From Litorisediminicola beolgyonensis (GTDB lineage: Bacteria; Pseudomonadota; Alphaproteobacteria; Rhodobacterales; Rhodobacteraceae), in contig NZ_JBHTMU010000030.1 in NCBI RefSeq assembly GCF_042679605.1, positions 1 through 54,213 of the forward strand: DNA of 54,213 nucleotides. Direction: 5' to 3'. The translations under genes were made by a program, and so were the position numbers. Below the pieces are notes generated by a model, which worked only from the letters and a program-made list of their open reading frames with translations, had not been told where the DNA came from and made no database searches. Below, in pieces: positions 30,301 through 36,336 of this stretch (position 1 is its first letter; each line of letters opens with the position of its first letter).

Positions 30301-30535
30301 AGAGCGTGTCGTAGCCCTGCATCCGCTTCCAGCGCACCAGGATATCCTGCAGCGTGTTGTTGAAGGCATGACCCATATGCAGAGAGCCGGTCACGTTCGG
30401 CGGCGGGATCATGATCGAGAAGGCCTCGGCCCCGGGCTTGGCATTGGCGCCGGCCGAGAAACATCCCGCGTCTTCCCAGGCGTCGTAGATGCGGGCCTCG
30501 GCCGAGGCGGCATCGAAGGTCTTGTCCATGCTCAT
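27371..30535 (-). CDS. valS: Valyl-tRNA synthetase
   Basis: The 1054-aa class Ia synthetase charges tRNA-Val. It shows PPPNVTGSLHMGHAFN (HIGH-type motif), WQPGTDHAGIATQ, the editing (CP1) domain with TTRPETMLGD, KMSKS (GKKMSKSLGNVLDP) and a C-terminal coiled-coil arm. I choose the ATG at 30535 (MSMDKTF), with GAGGGG 7 nt upstream; an ATG seven codons earlier is possible. Length matches the family. Upstream on the same strand is the CcsR-like RNA array with no obvious terminator between, so read-through from that transcript is possible. Confidence 0.97.
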   Translation of the reverse strand: MSMDKTFDAASAEARIYDAWEDAGCFSAGANAKPGAEAFSIMIPPPNVTGSLHMGHAFNNTLQDILVRWKRMQGYDTLWQPGTDHAGIATQMVTEREMAANGEPSRTEMGREAFLERVWQQKIKSRGTIIGQLKRLGASCDWSREAFTMSGAPGAPEGEEGNFHDAVIRVFVDMYEKGLIYRGKRLVNWDPHFETAISDLEVENIEVPGHMWHFKYPLAGGATYTYVERDEDGNVLFEEERDYISIATTRPETMLGDGAVAVHPSDARYAPIVGQLCEIPVGPKEHRRLIPIITDEYPDPAFGSGAVKITGAHDFNDYAVAKRGGIPCYRLMDTRAQMRADGAPYAEAAATAMEVAKGARTLSEAEVDAINLVPDELRGLDRLAAREAVVRQITEEGLAVMVPESDPRLGRQATKPLAPEEGGEDRTETLVPLVESKPIMQPFGDRSKVVIEPMLTDQWFVDADKIVGPALDAVRSGETEILPERDRKVYFHWLENIEPWCISRQLWWGHQIPVWYGLDVWNTGFTDDEGDAALDEVELMRLLSEGAYNHAEPTYHCAADLEALADKFHADLRALPAPLHAARVVEVADRAEAIQRLAESLAEYNLNQDPTHLVYPVWRDPDVLDTWFSSGLWPIGTLGWPERTPELARYFPTSVLITGFDIIFFWVARMMMMQYAVVGEKPFSTVYVHALVRDEKGKKMSKSLGNVLDPLDLIDEYGADAVRFTLTAMAAMGRDLKLSKDRIAGYRNFGTKLWNACRFAEMNGVFEGATGTRPEASQTANRWIIGETARVRKAVDAALAEYRFNDAANGLYAFVWGKVCDWYVEFSKPLFSSEDEAVVAETRATMAWVLDQCLILLHPIMPFITEELWATLAPRERMLVHADWPDYSAADLADPAADREMSWVISLIEGVRSARAQMHVPAGLHVPMLVSQIDAAGRSAWERNASLITRLARIESLSETDAFPKGTVTIAVEGATFGLPLEGIIDVAEEIARLEKSLAKLDKEIAGLSGRLRNPKFVESAPEDVVEETRETLAQKEDEQKALSGALERLRELG

Positions 30536-30666
30536 CGCGCGACCCCTCTTTGTCATCTGCGCCCGCCGGGCGCCGGTCTCGGGCCTCGTCTACCGAAGCG
30601 GCGGACGAAGGGAAAGACACGCTCTGCGACAAAGGAATGTGCGGGGGTATGTGCGGGAGAGAAGTC

Positions 30667-30737
30667 GGCGGCGGGGTCAGGGAGGAGGAGAGACCCCGCC
30701 GCCAGTTTCGAAAGCCCAGGGAGGAGGAGAGGGCCTT
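30667..30737 (-). ncRNA. CcsR/cuckoo-like RNA unit 6 (nearest valS)
   Basis: Hairpin A (30667-30703) has a perfect 12-bp stem around a 13-nt loop, and hairpin B (30711-30737) a 7-bp stem with one G-U on the minus strand. No T-rich terminator follows before valS (30536-30666). Confidence 0.85.
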
Positions 30738-30786
30738 CGTCTCGGATGGAGCGGGCGGGTGGGACCCGGATGCTCCGAATTGGGTC

Positions 30787-30857
30787 AGCGGCGGGGTCAG
30801 GGAGGAGGAGAGAGCCCGCCGCCAGGTCCGAAAGCCCAGGGAGGAGGAGAGGGCCTT
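30787..30857 (-). ncRNA. CcsR/cuckoo-like RNA unit 5
   Basis: Hairpin A (30787-30823) has one true C/C mismatch near the loop and a terminal G-U on the minus strand. Hairpin B (30831-30857) matches units 3, 4 and 6. Both loops keep CCUCCUCCC. Confidence 0.82.
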
Positions 30858-30905
30858 CGTCTCGGATGGAGCGGGCGGGCGTGGCCCGGGCGCTCCGAAT
30901 ATGTC

Positions 30906-30976
30906 GGCGGCGAGGTCAGGGAGGAGGAGAGACCCCGCCGCCAGGTCCGAAAGCCCAGGGAGGAGGAGAGGGCCTT
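30906..30976 (-). ncRNA. CcsR/cuckoo-like RNA unit 4
   Basis: Hairpin A (30906-30942) differs from unit 6 by a single base that makes an A/C mismatch on the plus strand but a G-U pair on the minus strand. Hairpin B is 30950-30976. The loop motif is intact in both. Confidence 0.85.
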
Positions 30977-31025
30977 CGTCTCGGATGGAGCAGGCGGGTG
31001 GGACCCGGATGCTCCGAATTAGGTC

Positions 31026-31096
31026 AGCGGCGGGGTCAGGGAGGAGGAGAGACCCCGCCGCCAGGTCCGAAAGCCCAGGGAGGAGGAGAGGGCCTT
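31026..31096 (-). ncRNA. CcsR/cuckoo-like RNA unit 3
   Basis: Hairpin A (31026-31062) has a 12-bp GGCGGCGGGGTC / GACCCCGCCGCT stem with a terminal G-U on the minus strand. Hairpin B (31070-31096) has a 7-bp stem with one G-U. The loops contain CCUCCUCCC. Nearly identical to units 4-6. Confidence 0.85.
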
Positions 31097-31142
31097 CGTC
31101 TCGGTTGGAACAGACAGGCCAGGCCCGATGCTCCGAATTTAG

Positions 31143-31211
31143 AGGCGACGGGAAAGGGAGGAGTGATCCCGTCGCCTGTCCGGGCCACCCAGGGAGGAGG
31201 AGAGGGCGCCC
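31143..31211 (-). ncRNA. CcsR/cuckoo-like RNA unit 2
   Basis: Hairpin A (31143-31177) has a perfect 11-bp stem (AGGCGACGGGA / TCCCGTCGCCT) and a loop with CUCCUCCC on the minus strand, one base short of the 9-nt motif. Hairpin B (31182-31211) pairs with one bulge and one G-U and keeps the full loop motif. Confidence 0.82.
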
Positions 31212-31263
31212 GTGTCTTTGTGGGATGAGCAGGCGCCGGGCGCCCGATATCCCGTGATCTGGT

Positions 31264-31335
31264 GCGACAGGGTCAGGGAGGAGGCGACCCTGCCGCTAAA
31301 TTCGAAACGCTCAAGGGAGGAGGAGAAGCGTTCCG
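31264..31335 (-). ncRNA. CcsR/cuckoo-like RNA unit 1 (nearest ccaF1)
   Basis: Hairpin A is 31264-31296, an 11-bp stem with one G-U pair on the minus strand. Hairpin B is 31303-31335, a 9-bp stem with one G-U pair. Both minus-strand loops carry CCUCCUCCC. The stem sequences differ from units 3-6 but pairing is kept, which points to selected RNA structure. Confidence 0.85.
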
Positions 31336-31426
31336 AAACTGGTGACATCTTTTGCTGCAATGCAGAAACTCGAGATCGGTTCCCTCGGATGTGCAAAATT
31401 TGTCAGGAGTTCTTAGTAACCTCGCG

Positions 31427-31636
31427 TCAGGCGACGTTCTGTGCTGCTTCCTGCGCGATCCGGCGGAGCATCGAGCGATGCAGGCCGAGATCCGCCAGCT
31501 CGCGATCGCTGAGAGCCGAGAGCTCTTTCAGAGTGCGGCTGAAGACCCGGCGACGCTGAAGCGCGGTGCGCAGGGACGCGGTGAAGGTTTCGAAGCGGCC
31601 CGTGGGGGCGCTGGAGATGTGAGTTGCGTAAGCCAT
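31427..31636 (-). CDS. DUF1127 small RNA-associated protein, CcaF1-like
   Basis: The 69-aa basic protein ends in the DUF1127 domain: an Arg-rich helix (LRTALQRRRVFSRTLKELSAL) followed by the hallmark LSDRELADLGLHRSMLRRIA. In R. sphaeroides the equivalent CcaF1 (about 71 aa) is an RNA-binding factor cotranscribed with the CcsR RNAs and helps in their processing. Here the same gene order is seen on the minus strand: DUF1127 gene, then the hairpin array starting 91 nt later. ATG 31636 (MAYATHISSAP) is chosen; longer in-frame starts run into the probable promoter. Stress-induced expression is inferred from the relatives. Confidence 0.88.
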   Translation of the reverse strand: MAYATHISSAPTGRFETFTASLRTALQRRRVFSRTLKELSALSDRELADLGLHRSMLRRIAQEAAQNVA

Positions 31637-31678
31637 TATGTGTGCCTGTTCGCTACTGTTCGTTTCGTGTTGACACCA

Positions 31679-31706
31679 AGATGGCCTCAATGCTGCAGTT
31701 GCACAA
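31679..31706 (-). promoter_or_regulatory. Candidate RpoH-type promoter for ccaF1 and the RNA array
   Basis: On the minus strand TTGTGC (31701-31706) and CCATCT (31679-31684) are spaced by 16 nt and sit about 43 nt before the ccaF1 ATG. CCATnT is the -10 form of heat-shock sigma factors, and the homologous locus in R. sphaeroides is RpoHI/RpoHII dependent. The -35 match is weak, so this is a candidate only. Confidence 0.4.
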
Positions 31707-31997
31707 TGGATCAATTCTCAATGCTGCCATGCAGAAATCGCAGATTAAGAAGGCCGCGTTATCAATGGGTTCCAATATTTTCTTATGAGTGACGTTGGGT
31801 AATTCCATTTCCTTTCGGCGGTCCCGGCGGGAAAAGGCTGCAAAAATGGTCAATTCATAAAGCGCTCCGCTTGACTGTTTTACCGGAATGTCGGCGCTGA
31901 GACTGCCCCCATGTCGGCGCGCTCCTCTTTATACGTCCCCGTCCAGCGGCCTCCCTCATTGCGCACGCCTTCTAGGGGCCTGCTGGCCGCTGTCCCA

Positions 31998-32045
31998 TGG
32001 GAAGTCATGGGATGTGTGCGCTGGGTCGCATGGGAATTTGTGGTC
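31998..32045 (+). promoter_or_regulatory. TGGGA repeat cluster 1 upstream of mraZ
   Basis: TGGGA occurs at 31998 and 32008, exactly 10 bp apart, and TGGGAATTTGTGGTC lies at 32031-32045. TGGGN repeats with 5-nt spacers are the operator form known for MraZ. The site is about 550-600 bp before mraZ, far for direct control, so its function is unproven. Confidence 0.4.
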
Positions 32046-32143
32046 GAGGCCCCGAATCCGGGCTCTCCGGCGCGCGATTCCATGCGGGCGGCGCGCCAGG
32101 GAGGGGTGGAAAACGGGCGTGGATCGCGCGGCGTCTTCTGAGT

Positions 32144-32158
32144 TGGGAAATTGTGGGA
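32144..32158 (+). promoter_or_regulatory. TGGGA-N5-TGGGA box, probable MraZ operator
   Basis: TGGGAAATTGTGGGA shows two TGGGA units with a 5-nt spacer. The same 15-nt form appears at 32031-32045 and, inverted, at 32313-32327. MraZ is known to bind TGGGN repeats with 5-nt spacers before its own cluster. Confidence 0.5.
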
Positions 32159-32312
32159 AAAACTTACCACCCGCGGCGGCACTAGATATGCCTATTTGGG
32201 ATCGGCTTTCATCAATATGAGGTAACAGACTGGTGATGCAGGTGTCCATATGTTGTTTTTAGGGCACCCCCAAAGCAACATGATGGGGTTTGGTTCCAAA
32301 TTTTTTATTGCG

Positions 32313-32337
32313 CCCCACGAATTCCCATGTCATCCCT
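32313..32337 (-). promoter_or_regulatory. Triple TGGGN box, probable MraZ operator at the mraZ leader promoter
   Basis: On the minus strand three units, AGGGA, TGGGA and TGGGG (32333, 32323, 32313), follow each other at exact 10-bp steps. This is the full three-repeat MraZ box. Its edge abuts TATATC at 32337-32342, a possible plus-strand -10 that would start a leader RNA near 32349. No good -35 was found. Confidence 0.5.
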
Positions 32338-32348
32338 ATATCCACGAT

Positions 32349-32572
32349 GAAGGCGGGAACGAGCGGCTCCCCAAGCGCCGCGAAAAACTCCCGAAACATA
32401 ATAAAAACAGCAGGTTTCATACAGGCACCCGCTCTTCATCGTCAAAAACGGAATCCGGCGCGCGAGCGAGCAGACATCCCCCCAGATGGCGCGCGCAGTC
32501 GGACCCTCCCGCACAGCGGGACCAGGCGGCGGGTCGATCATTGGCAGCAGATCGACCCGCCGTTTTTACGTT
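32349..32572 (+). ncRNA. UpsM-like leader RNA upstream of mraZ (5' end approximate)
   Basis: The last 220 nt before mraZ are noncoding and finish in a strong intrinsic terminator. In R. sphaeroides the dcw cluster has a long 5' leader in which termination yields the abundant sRNA UpsM of about 200 nt; the place and length fit. The 3' end is well set by the terminator; the 5' end is only guessed from a TATATC at 32337. Sequence identity with UpsM was not checked. The upstream part of the gap (31707-32348) holds operator-like repeats and no gene. Confidence 0.55.
32527..32567 (+). terminator. Strong intrinsic terminator in the mraZ leader
   Basis: A perfect 13-bp stem (32527-32539 with 32550-32562), 10-nt loop and TTTTT run end 31 nt before the mraZ GTG. 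Being in the 5' leader, it either makes the UpsM-like RNA or attenuates the dcw cluster. Confidence 0.9.
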
Positions 32573-32598
32573 CAGGGGGATGAGGAAAGGGCCGGGCA

Positions 32599-33114
32599 GT
32601 GGGCCGCAGGCTGAGGTTCAGAGGCGAAAGTCGTCACAAGGTGGACGGCAAGGGTCGGGTGAGTATCCCGGCCTCGTTTCGTCGCGTCCTCGAGGCGGGC
32701 GATCCGGCCTGGGTCGACGGCAAGACCCCGGACTTCGTCATCGTCTACGGCGACAGCCGCCGCAAGTTCCTGGAATGCTATACGATCAACGCCATCGAAG
32801 AGGTCGACGAGAAGATCGAGGCCCTGCCGCGCGGCTCGCGCGAGCGCAAGATGCTCGAGCGGCTGTTCTCGGGCCAGTCGCTCGACACCTCCGTCGATGA
32901 CACCGGCCGGATCGTGCTTCCCGCGAAGCTGCGCGAGAAGATCGGCCTCAGCTCGGGCGACGAAGCCTTCTTCATCGCCTCCGGCGACACGTTCCAGATC
33001 TGGAACCCCGAGACCTACGAAACCGAAGAGGCGGCGGCGACCGAGGAATGGCTCGACGAGCTCGATGAGGATGTCGACCCGCTGATCTTCCTGGACCAGG
33101 CTCAGGGAGGCTGA
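32599..33114 (+). CDS. mraZ: MraZ transcriptional regulator
   Basis: The 171-aa protein has two AbrB-like DNA-binding repeats: KVDGKGRVSIPASFRRVLEAG near the N terminus and SVDDTGRIVLPAKLREKIGL in the middle. MraZ forms a ring that binds TGGGN repeats and represses the dcw cluster. The start is GTG 32599, because the family begins with a short basic stretch before RFRGES. A ribosome site AGGAAAGG lies about 10 nt upstream. It is the first gene of the dcw operon; rsmH follows 2 nt later. Confidence 0.95.
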   Translation: MGRRLRFRGESRHKVDGKGRVSIPASFRRVLEAGDPAWVDGKTPDFVIVYGDSRRKFLECYTINAIEEVDEKIEALPRGSRERKMLERLFSGQSLDTSVDDTGRIVLPAKLREKIGLSSGDEAFFIASGDTFQIWNPETYETEEAAATEEWLDELDEDVDPLIFLDQAQGG

Positions 33115-33116
33115 GC

Positions 33117-34103
33117 ATGGCTGCGGACGCGCCTCTCGCACCTCCGCACATCCCTGTCCTGCTGCGTCCGCTCCTGAAAGCGGTCGCACCGGTCTCCGGC
33201 ATCTGGGTCGACGGCACGCTCGGCGCAGGCGGCTATGCGCGCGGCCTGCTCGACGCGGGCGCCGAGCGCCTGATCGGCATCGACCGCGATCCCTTGGCGC
33301 ATGAGATGGCGCGGGTTTGGGGCGCGGATTACGGCGACCGGCTGCAGCTTGTTCAGGCCAATTTCGCCGAGATGGACGCCCATGCCGAAGGCGTGGACGG
33401 CGTCGTTCTTGATCTCGGCGTCTCCTCGATGCAGCTCGACCGCGCCGAGCGGGGCTTCTCCTTCCAGAAGGACGGCCCCCTCGACATGCGCATGAGCCAG
33501 GACGGCCCGAGCGCCGCCGATCTGGTCAACGAGGCGGGCGAGGCCGAGTTGGCGGACATTCTTTATGTCTATGGCGAAGAGCGCGCCTCGCGCAGGATCG
33601 CCAAGGCCATCGTCAGGGCGCGCGCCGAGGCGCCGATCGAGACGACCGGACGGCTGAGCGAGATCGTCGAGAGCTGCCTGCCGCGCCAGAAACCCGGCCA
33701 GAGCCATCCCGCGACCCGGTCCTTCCAGGCGCTCAGGATCGCGGTGAACGACGAATACGGCGCGTTGTATCAGGGGCTTATGGCTGCCGAGCGGGCACTG
33801 GCCCCCGGCGGCGCACTGGCGGTCGTGACCTTCCATTCCGTCGAGGACCGGATGGTCAAGCGGTTCCTCCAGTCGCGCGCCGGGCAGACCGGCCGCGCCA
33901 ACCGCTACCAGCCCCTGACCGAGGAAGCGCCCGCGCAGTTCACCCTGATCAGCCGCAAGGCCATCGGCCCGGACGAGGACGAGCTGCGCATCAACCCGCG
34001 CGCCCGGTCCGCCAAGCTGCGCGTCGCCCGACGCACCGATGCGCCTCCGGGCGAGATCGACCCCACCGCCATATCCATGCCTCTGTTGAAGAAAGACCGT
34101 TGA
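33117..34103 (+). CDS. rsmH: 16S rRNA (cytosine1402-N4)-methyltransferase
   Basis: The 328-aa SAM-dependent enzyme methylates N4 of C1402 in 16S rRNA. It has the N-terminal HIPVLL motif, SAM-site GTLGAGGYARGLL and IGIDRDP, and the family's GVSSMQLDRAERGFSF and ITFHSVEDRMVKRF-like region (VVTFHSVEDR). The RSAKLRVARR tail is typical. Only 2 nt separate it from mraZ and 1 nt from ftsL, so this is a tight operon. Confidence 0.97.
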   Translation: MAADAPLAPPHIPVLLRPLLKAVAPVSGIWVDGTLGAGGYARGLLDAGAERLIGIDRDPLAHEMARVWGADYGDRLQLVQANFAEMDAHAEGVDGVVLDLGVSSMQLDRAERGFSFQKDGPLDMRMSQDGPSAADLVNEAGEAELADILYVYGEERASRRIAKAIVRARAEAPIETTGRLSEIVESCLPRQKPGQSHPATRSFQALRIAVNDEYGALYQGLMAAERALAPGGALAVVTFHSVEDRMVKRFLQSRAGQTGRANRYQPLTEEAPAQFTLISRKAIGPDEDELRINPRARSAKLRVARRTDAPPGEIDPTAISMPLLKKDR

Positions 34104-34104
34104 G

Positions 34105-34449
34105 ATGCGGAGCGTGTTCTACGTCCTGAGCTTCCTGACCCTGATCGGACTTGCCTTCTGGGTCTACCACGAGAACTACACCACCCGTGCCGCGCTGGGC
34201 GAAACCGAGCGGCTGCAGGCCGAGATCGGGGCGGCGCGCGAACGGCTCGCCGTGCTCAAGGCGGAATGGGCCTATCTCAATCGCCCCGATCGCCTGCGCG
34301 ACCTGGCCGATTTCAACTTCGACCGGTTGGGCCTTCTGCCGTTCCTGCCCGAGCAGTTCGGCCGGGTCGACCAGGTCGCCTATCCCGCGCCGCCGCCGCT
34401 CGAGATCACCGGCGCGGTCGATGTCTCGTCCCGTGGAGGTCAGCCATGA
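34105..34449 (+). CDS. ftsL: Cell division protein FtsL
   Basis: The 114-aa bitopic protein has a hydrophobic membrane helix at residues 4-21 followed by a periplasmic coiled coil (ETERLQAEIGAARERLAVLKAEWAYLN) and a short tail. The pattern LxAEWAYLNRPDRLRDLA is typical of alphaproteobacterial FtsL. It recruits FtsI/FtsW with FtsB and FtsQ. Its stop overlaps the ftsI ATG, coupling both. Confidence 0.92.
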   Translation: MRSVFYVLSFLTLIGLAFWVYHENYTTRAALGETERLQAEIGAARERLAVLKAEWAYLNRPDRLRDLADFNFDRLGLLPFLPEQFGRVDQVAYPAPPPLEITGAVDVSSRGGQP

Positions 34450-36227
34450 TCCGGACGCCGCTGCGCCCGCTCGCCCGCATTCTCGAGGCCCGCGAAAAGG
34501 GGGAGAACCCCGACGCCATCGAGCGCGAGAACCTGCGCATCCGCCACGAGCAGATGCGCGACAAGGCCCGCGCCCGCGCGCAGGGCCGACTTCTGGTCAT
34601 GGGTGTGATGTTCTTCCTGGCCTTCGGCGCGGTCGGCGCCCGGATGGGCGTTCTCGCCGCCTCCGAGCCGGTCGAGCCGCGCGCGCAGACCGTCGGGGCC
34701 TCCATCGTCGCGGGACGGGCCGATATCGTCGACCGCAAGGGTCGGCTCCTGGCCACCAACATGGCGACCCATTCGCTCTATGCCCATCCCCAGCAGATGA
34801 TCGAGCCGGAGCGCGCCGCCGAGGAGCTCGTGAAGATCTTCCCCGAGCTCGACCGCGAGCGCCTGCTCAAGGATTTCTCCGGCAACCGGAAATTCGTCTG
34901 GGTGCGCAAGAAGCTGAGCCCCGAGCAGAAGCAGCTGGTCCACGATATCGGTGAGCCCGGGCTGCTGTTCGGCCCGCGCGACATGCGCCTCTTCCCGAAC
35001 GGGGCGCTGGCCGCGCATGTGCTGGGCGGCACCCGTTTCGGGCAGGAGGGCGTGCATTCGGCCGAGGTCGTCGGCACCGCCGGTCTCGAAGCCTATCTCG
35101 ACAAGGAATTGCGCAATCCCGCGCGCGAGGGGCGCCCGGTGGCGCTGTCGCTCGATCTCACCGTCCAGGCGGCGGTCGAGCGGGTGCTCGCGGGCGGCAT
35201 GATGCTGATGAACGCCCGCGGCGCGGCCGCGGTCCTTCTGGACGTGGCCACGGGCGAGGTGATCTCGATCGCGTCGCTTCCCGATTTCGATCCCAACGAC
35301 CGGCCGATGCCGCCCACCAAGGGCTCTCCCTCCGACAGCCCGCTCTTCAACCGCGCAGTGCAGGGCGTCTACGAGCTGGGCTCCACCTTCAAGATCTTCG
35401 CCGCCGCGCAGGCGGTCGAGCTCGGGATCGTGACGCCCCAGACGGTGATCGACACGCGCCCCCCGATGCGGGTCGGCGGCTTCTCCATCGGCGAGTTCCG
35501 CAACCACAATTACAAGGACCTCACCGTCGAGGAGATCATCATCAAGTCCTCGAACCGCGGCACCGGCAAGCTCGCGCTCGCCATCGGCACCGCGCGGCAG
35601 AAGGATTTCCTGGAAAGGCTGGGCTTTCTCGCCCCGACGCCTCTGGAGATCGCCGAGGCAAAGGGCGGCCAGCCACTCTTTCCCAAGGAGTGGAAAGAGC
35701 TCTCCGGCGTGACGATCTCCTACGGGCACGGGCTCTCCTCGTCGCCCCTGCACCTGGCGGCGGCCTATGCGGCCATCGCCAACGGCGGCATCTACCGCCA
35801 GCCCTCGCTGATCAAGGGCGGCAGCGGCGATCCCGGCCACCGGGTGATGTCCGAGCAAACCGCCCAGGCCGCCGTAACCATGCTGCGCAAGGTCGTCACC
35901 GAGGGCACCGCGACCTTCGCCGAGGTGCCGGGCTACAAGGTGGCGGGCAAGACCGGCTCCGCCGACAAGCCCAAGGAGCGCGGGGGCGGCTATTACGACG
36001 ACAAGGTGATCGCCAGCTTCGCCTCGGTCTTCCCGGCCGATAATCCGAAATACGCGCTTGTCGTGACGCTCGACGAGCCGGTCGAGACCTCCGGCGAAAA
36101 GCCGCGACGCACCGCCGGCTGGACCGCCGTACCGGTCGCTGCCGAGATGATCCGCCGGGTCGCGCCGCTTCTGGGGCTTCGTCCCGATCACGGTCCGGGC
36201 GAGGCGCTGGTTCTGACCGGGAACTGA
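34446..36227 (+). CDS. ftsI: Septal peptidoglycan transpeptidase FtsI (PBP3)
   Basis: The 593-aa class B penicillin-binding protein crosslinks septal peptidoglycan. After a cytoplasmic segment there is a membrane helix near residues 56-75, then the pedestal domain and the transpeptidase domain with catalytic Ser313 in STFK, the SSN box in KSSNRGTGK and KTGSA near the C terminus. ATG 34446 overlaps the ftsL stop (ATGA). A 109-nt gap follows before murE, longer than elsewhere in the cluster, and shows no clear promoter. Confidence 0.96.
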   Translation: MIRTPLRPLARILEAREKGENPDAIERENLRIRHEQMRDKARARAQGRLLVMGVMFFLAFGAVGARMGVLAASEPVEPRAQTVGASIVAGRADIVDRKGRLLATNMATHSLYAHPQQMIEPERAAEELVKIFPELDRERLLKDFSGNRKFVWVRKKLSPEQKQLVHDIGEPGLLFGPRDMRLFPNGALAAHVLGGTRFGQEGVHSAEVVGTAGLEAYLDKELRNPAREGRPVALSLDLTVQAAVERVLAGGMMLMNARGAAAVLLDVATGEVISIASLPDFDPNDRPMPPTKGSPSDSPLFNRAVQGVYELGSTFKIFAAAQAVELGIVTPQTVIDTRPPMRVGGFSIGEFRNHNYKDLTVEEIIIKSSNRGTGKLALAIGTARQKDFLERLGFLAPTPLEIAEAKGGQPLFPKEWKELSGVTISYGHGLSSSPLHLAAAYAAIANGGIYRQPSLIKGGSGDPGHRVMSEQTAQAAVTMLRKVVTEGTATFAEVPGYKVAGKTGSADKPKERGGGYYDDKVIASFASVFPADNPKYALVVTLDEPVETSGEKPRRTAGWTAVPVAAEMIRRVAPLLGLRPDHGPGEALVLTGN

Positions 36228-36336
36228 GCGGTCCGAGCGCCGCGGGGCCTTGCCTCCGGTTGCGGGACGCGGGAAAACGGCTGTATGAGCGGAGCGCGCG
36301 AAAGACGCGCGCCACGGCAACGCATGGGGGCGGGAC

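Larger units (their letters stand above)
30666..31336 (-). repeat. Tandem array of six ~120-bp units encoding CcsR/cuckoo-type RNAs
   Basis: Six units begin at about 30666, 30786, 30905, 31025, 31143 and 31263, a period of 118-120 bp. Each has two hairpins whose loop on the plus strand is GGGAGGAGG-like, i.e. CCTCCTCCC on the minus strand. Several stems pair fully only on the minus strand, where A/C mismatches become G-U pairs (hairpin A of units 1 and 4; hairpin B of units 1, 3, 4, 5 and 6), so that strand is transcribed. The gene just upstream on that strand is a DUF1127 protein, as in Rhodobacter sphaeroides, where ccaF1 is cotranscribed with CcsR1-4. The four valS-proximal units are almost identical; the two promoter-proximal ones have diverged. 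Confidence 0.9.

Noticed and set aside
27353..31228. A 1291-residue open frame on the plus strand across valS and the hairpin array
   Set aside because: It is antisense to valS, has no family motif, and stays open because of GC-rich codon bias and the repeats.
30489..31257. Open frames on the plus strand inside the RNA array, encoding repeated Arg/Glu/Gly-rich peptides
   Set aside because: They reflect the repeated hairpins; paired stems with strand-specific G-U changes fit RNA on the other strand better.
30666..31336. CRISPR array
   Set aside because: The repeating unit is 118-120 bp with conserved spacers and hairpins, with no short repeat and unique spacer pattern, and no cas genes are present.
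31653..31853. A 52-66 residue minus-strand ORF upstream of ccaF1 with a GAAAGGAA site
   Set aside because: It covers the region where the stress promoter must lie, is AT-rich and has no recognisable motif; not excluded, only unsupported.
32582..32598. GAGGAAAGGGCCGGGC resembling the conserved start of RNase P RNA
   Set aside because: Only this short match exists; the other conserved RNase P segments are missing and the site overlaps the mraZ ribosome-binding region.
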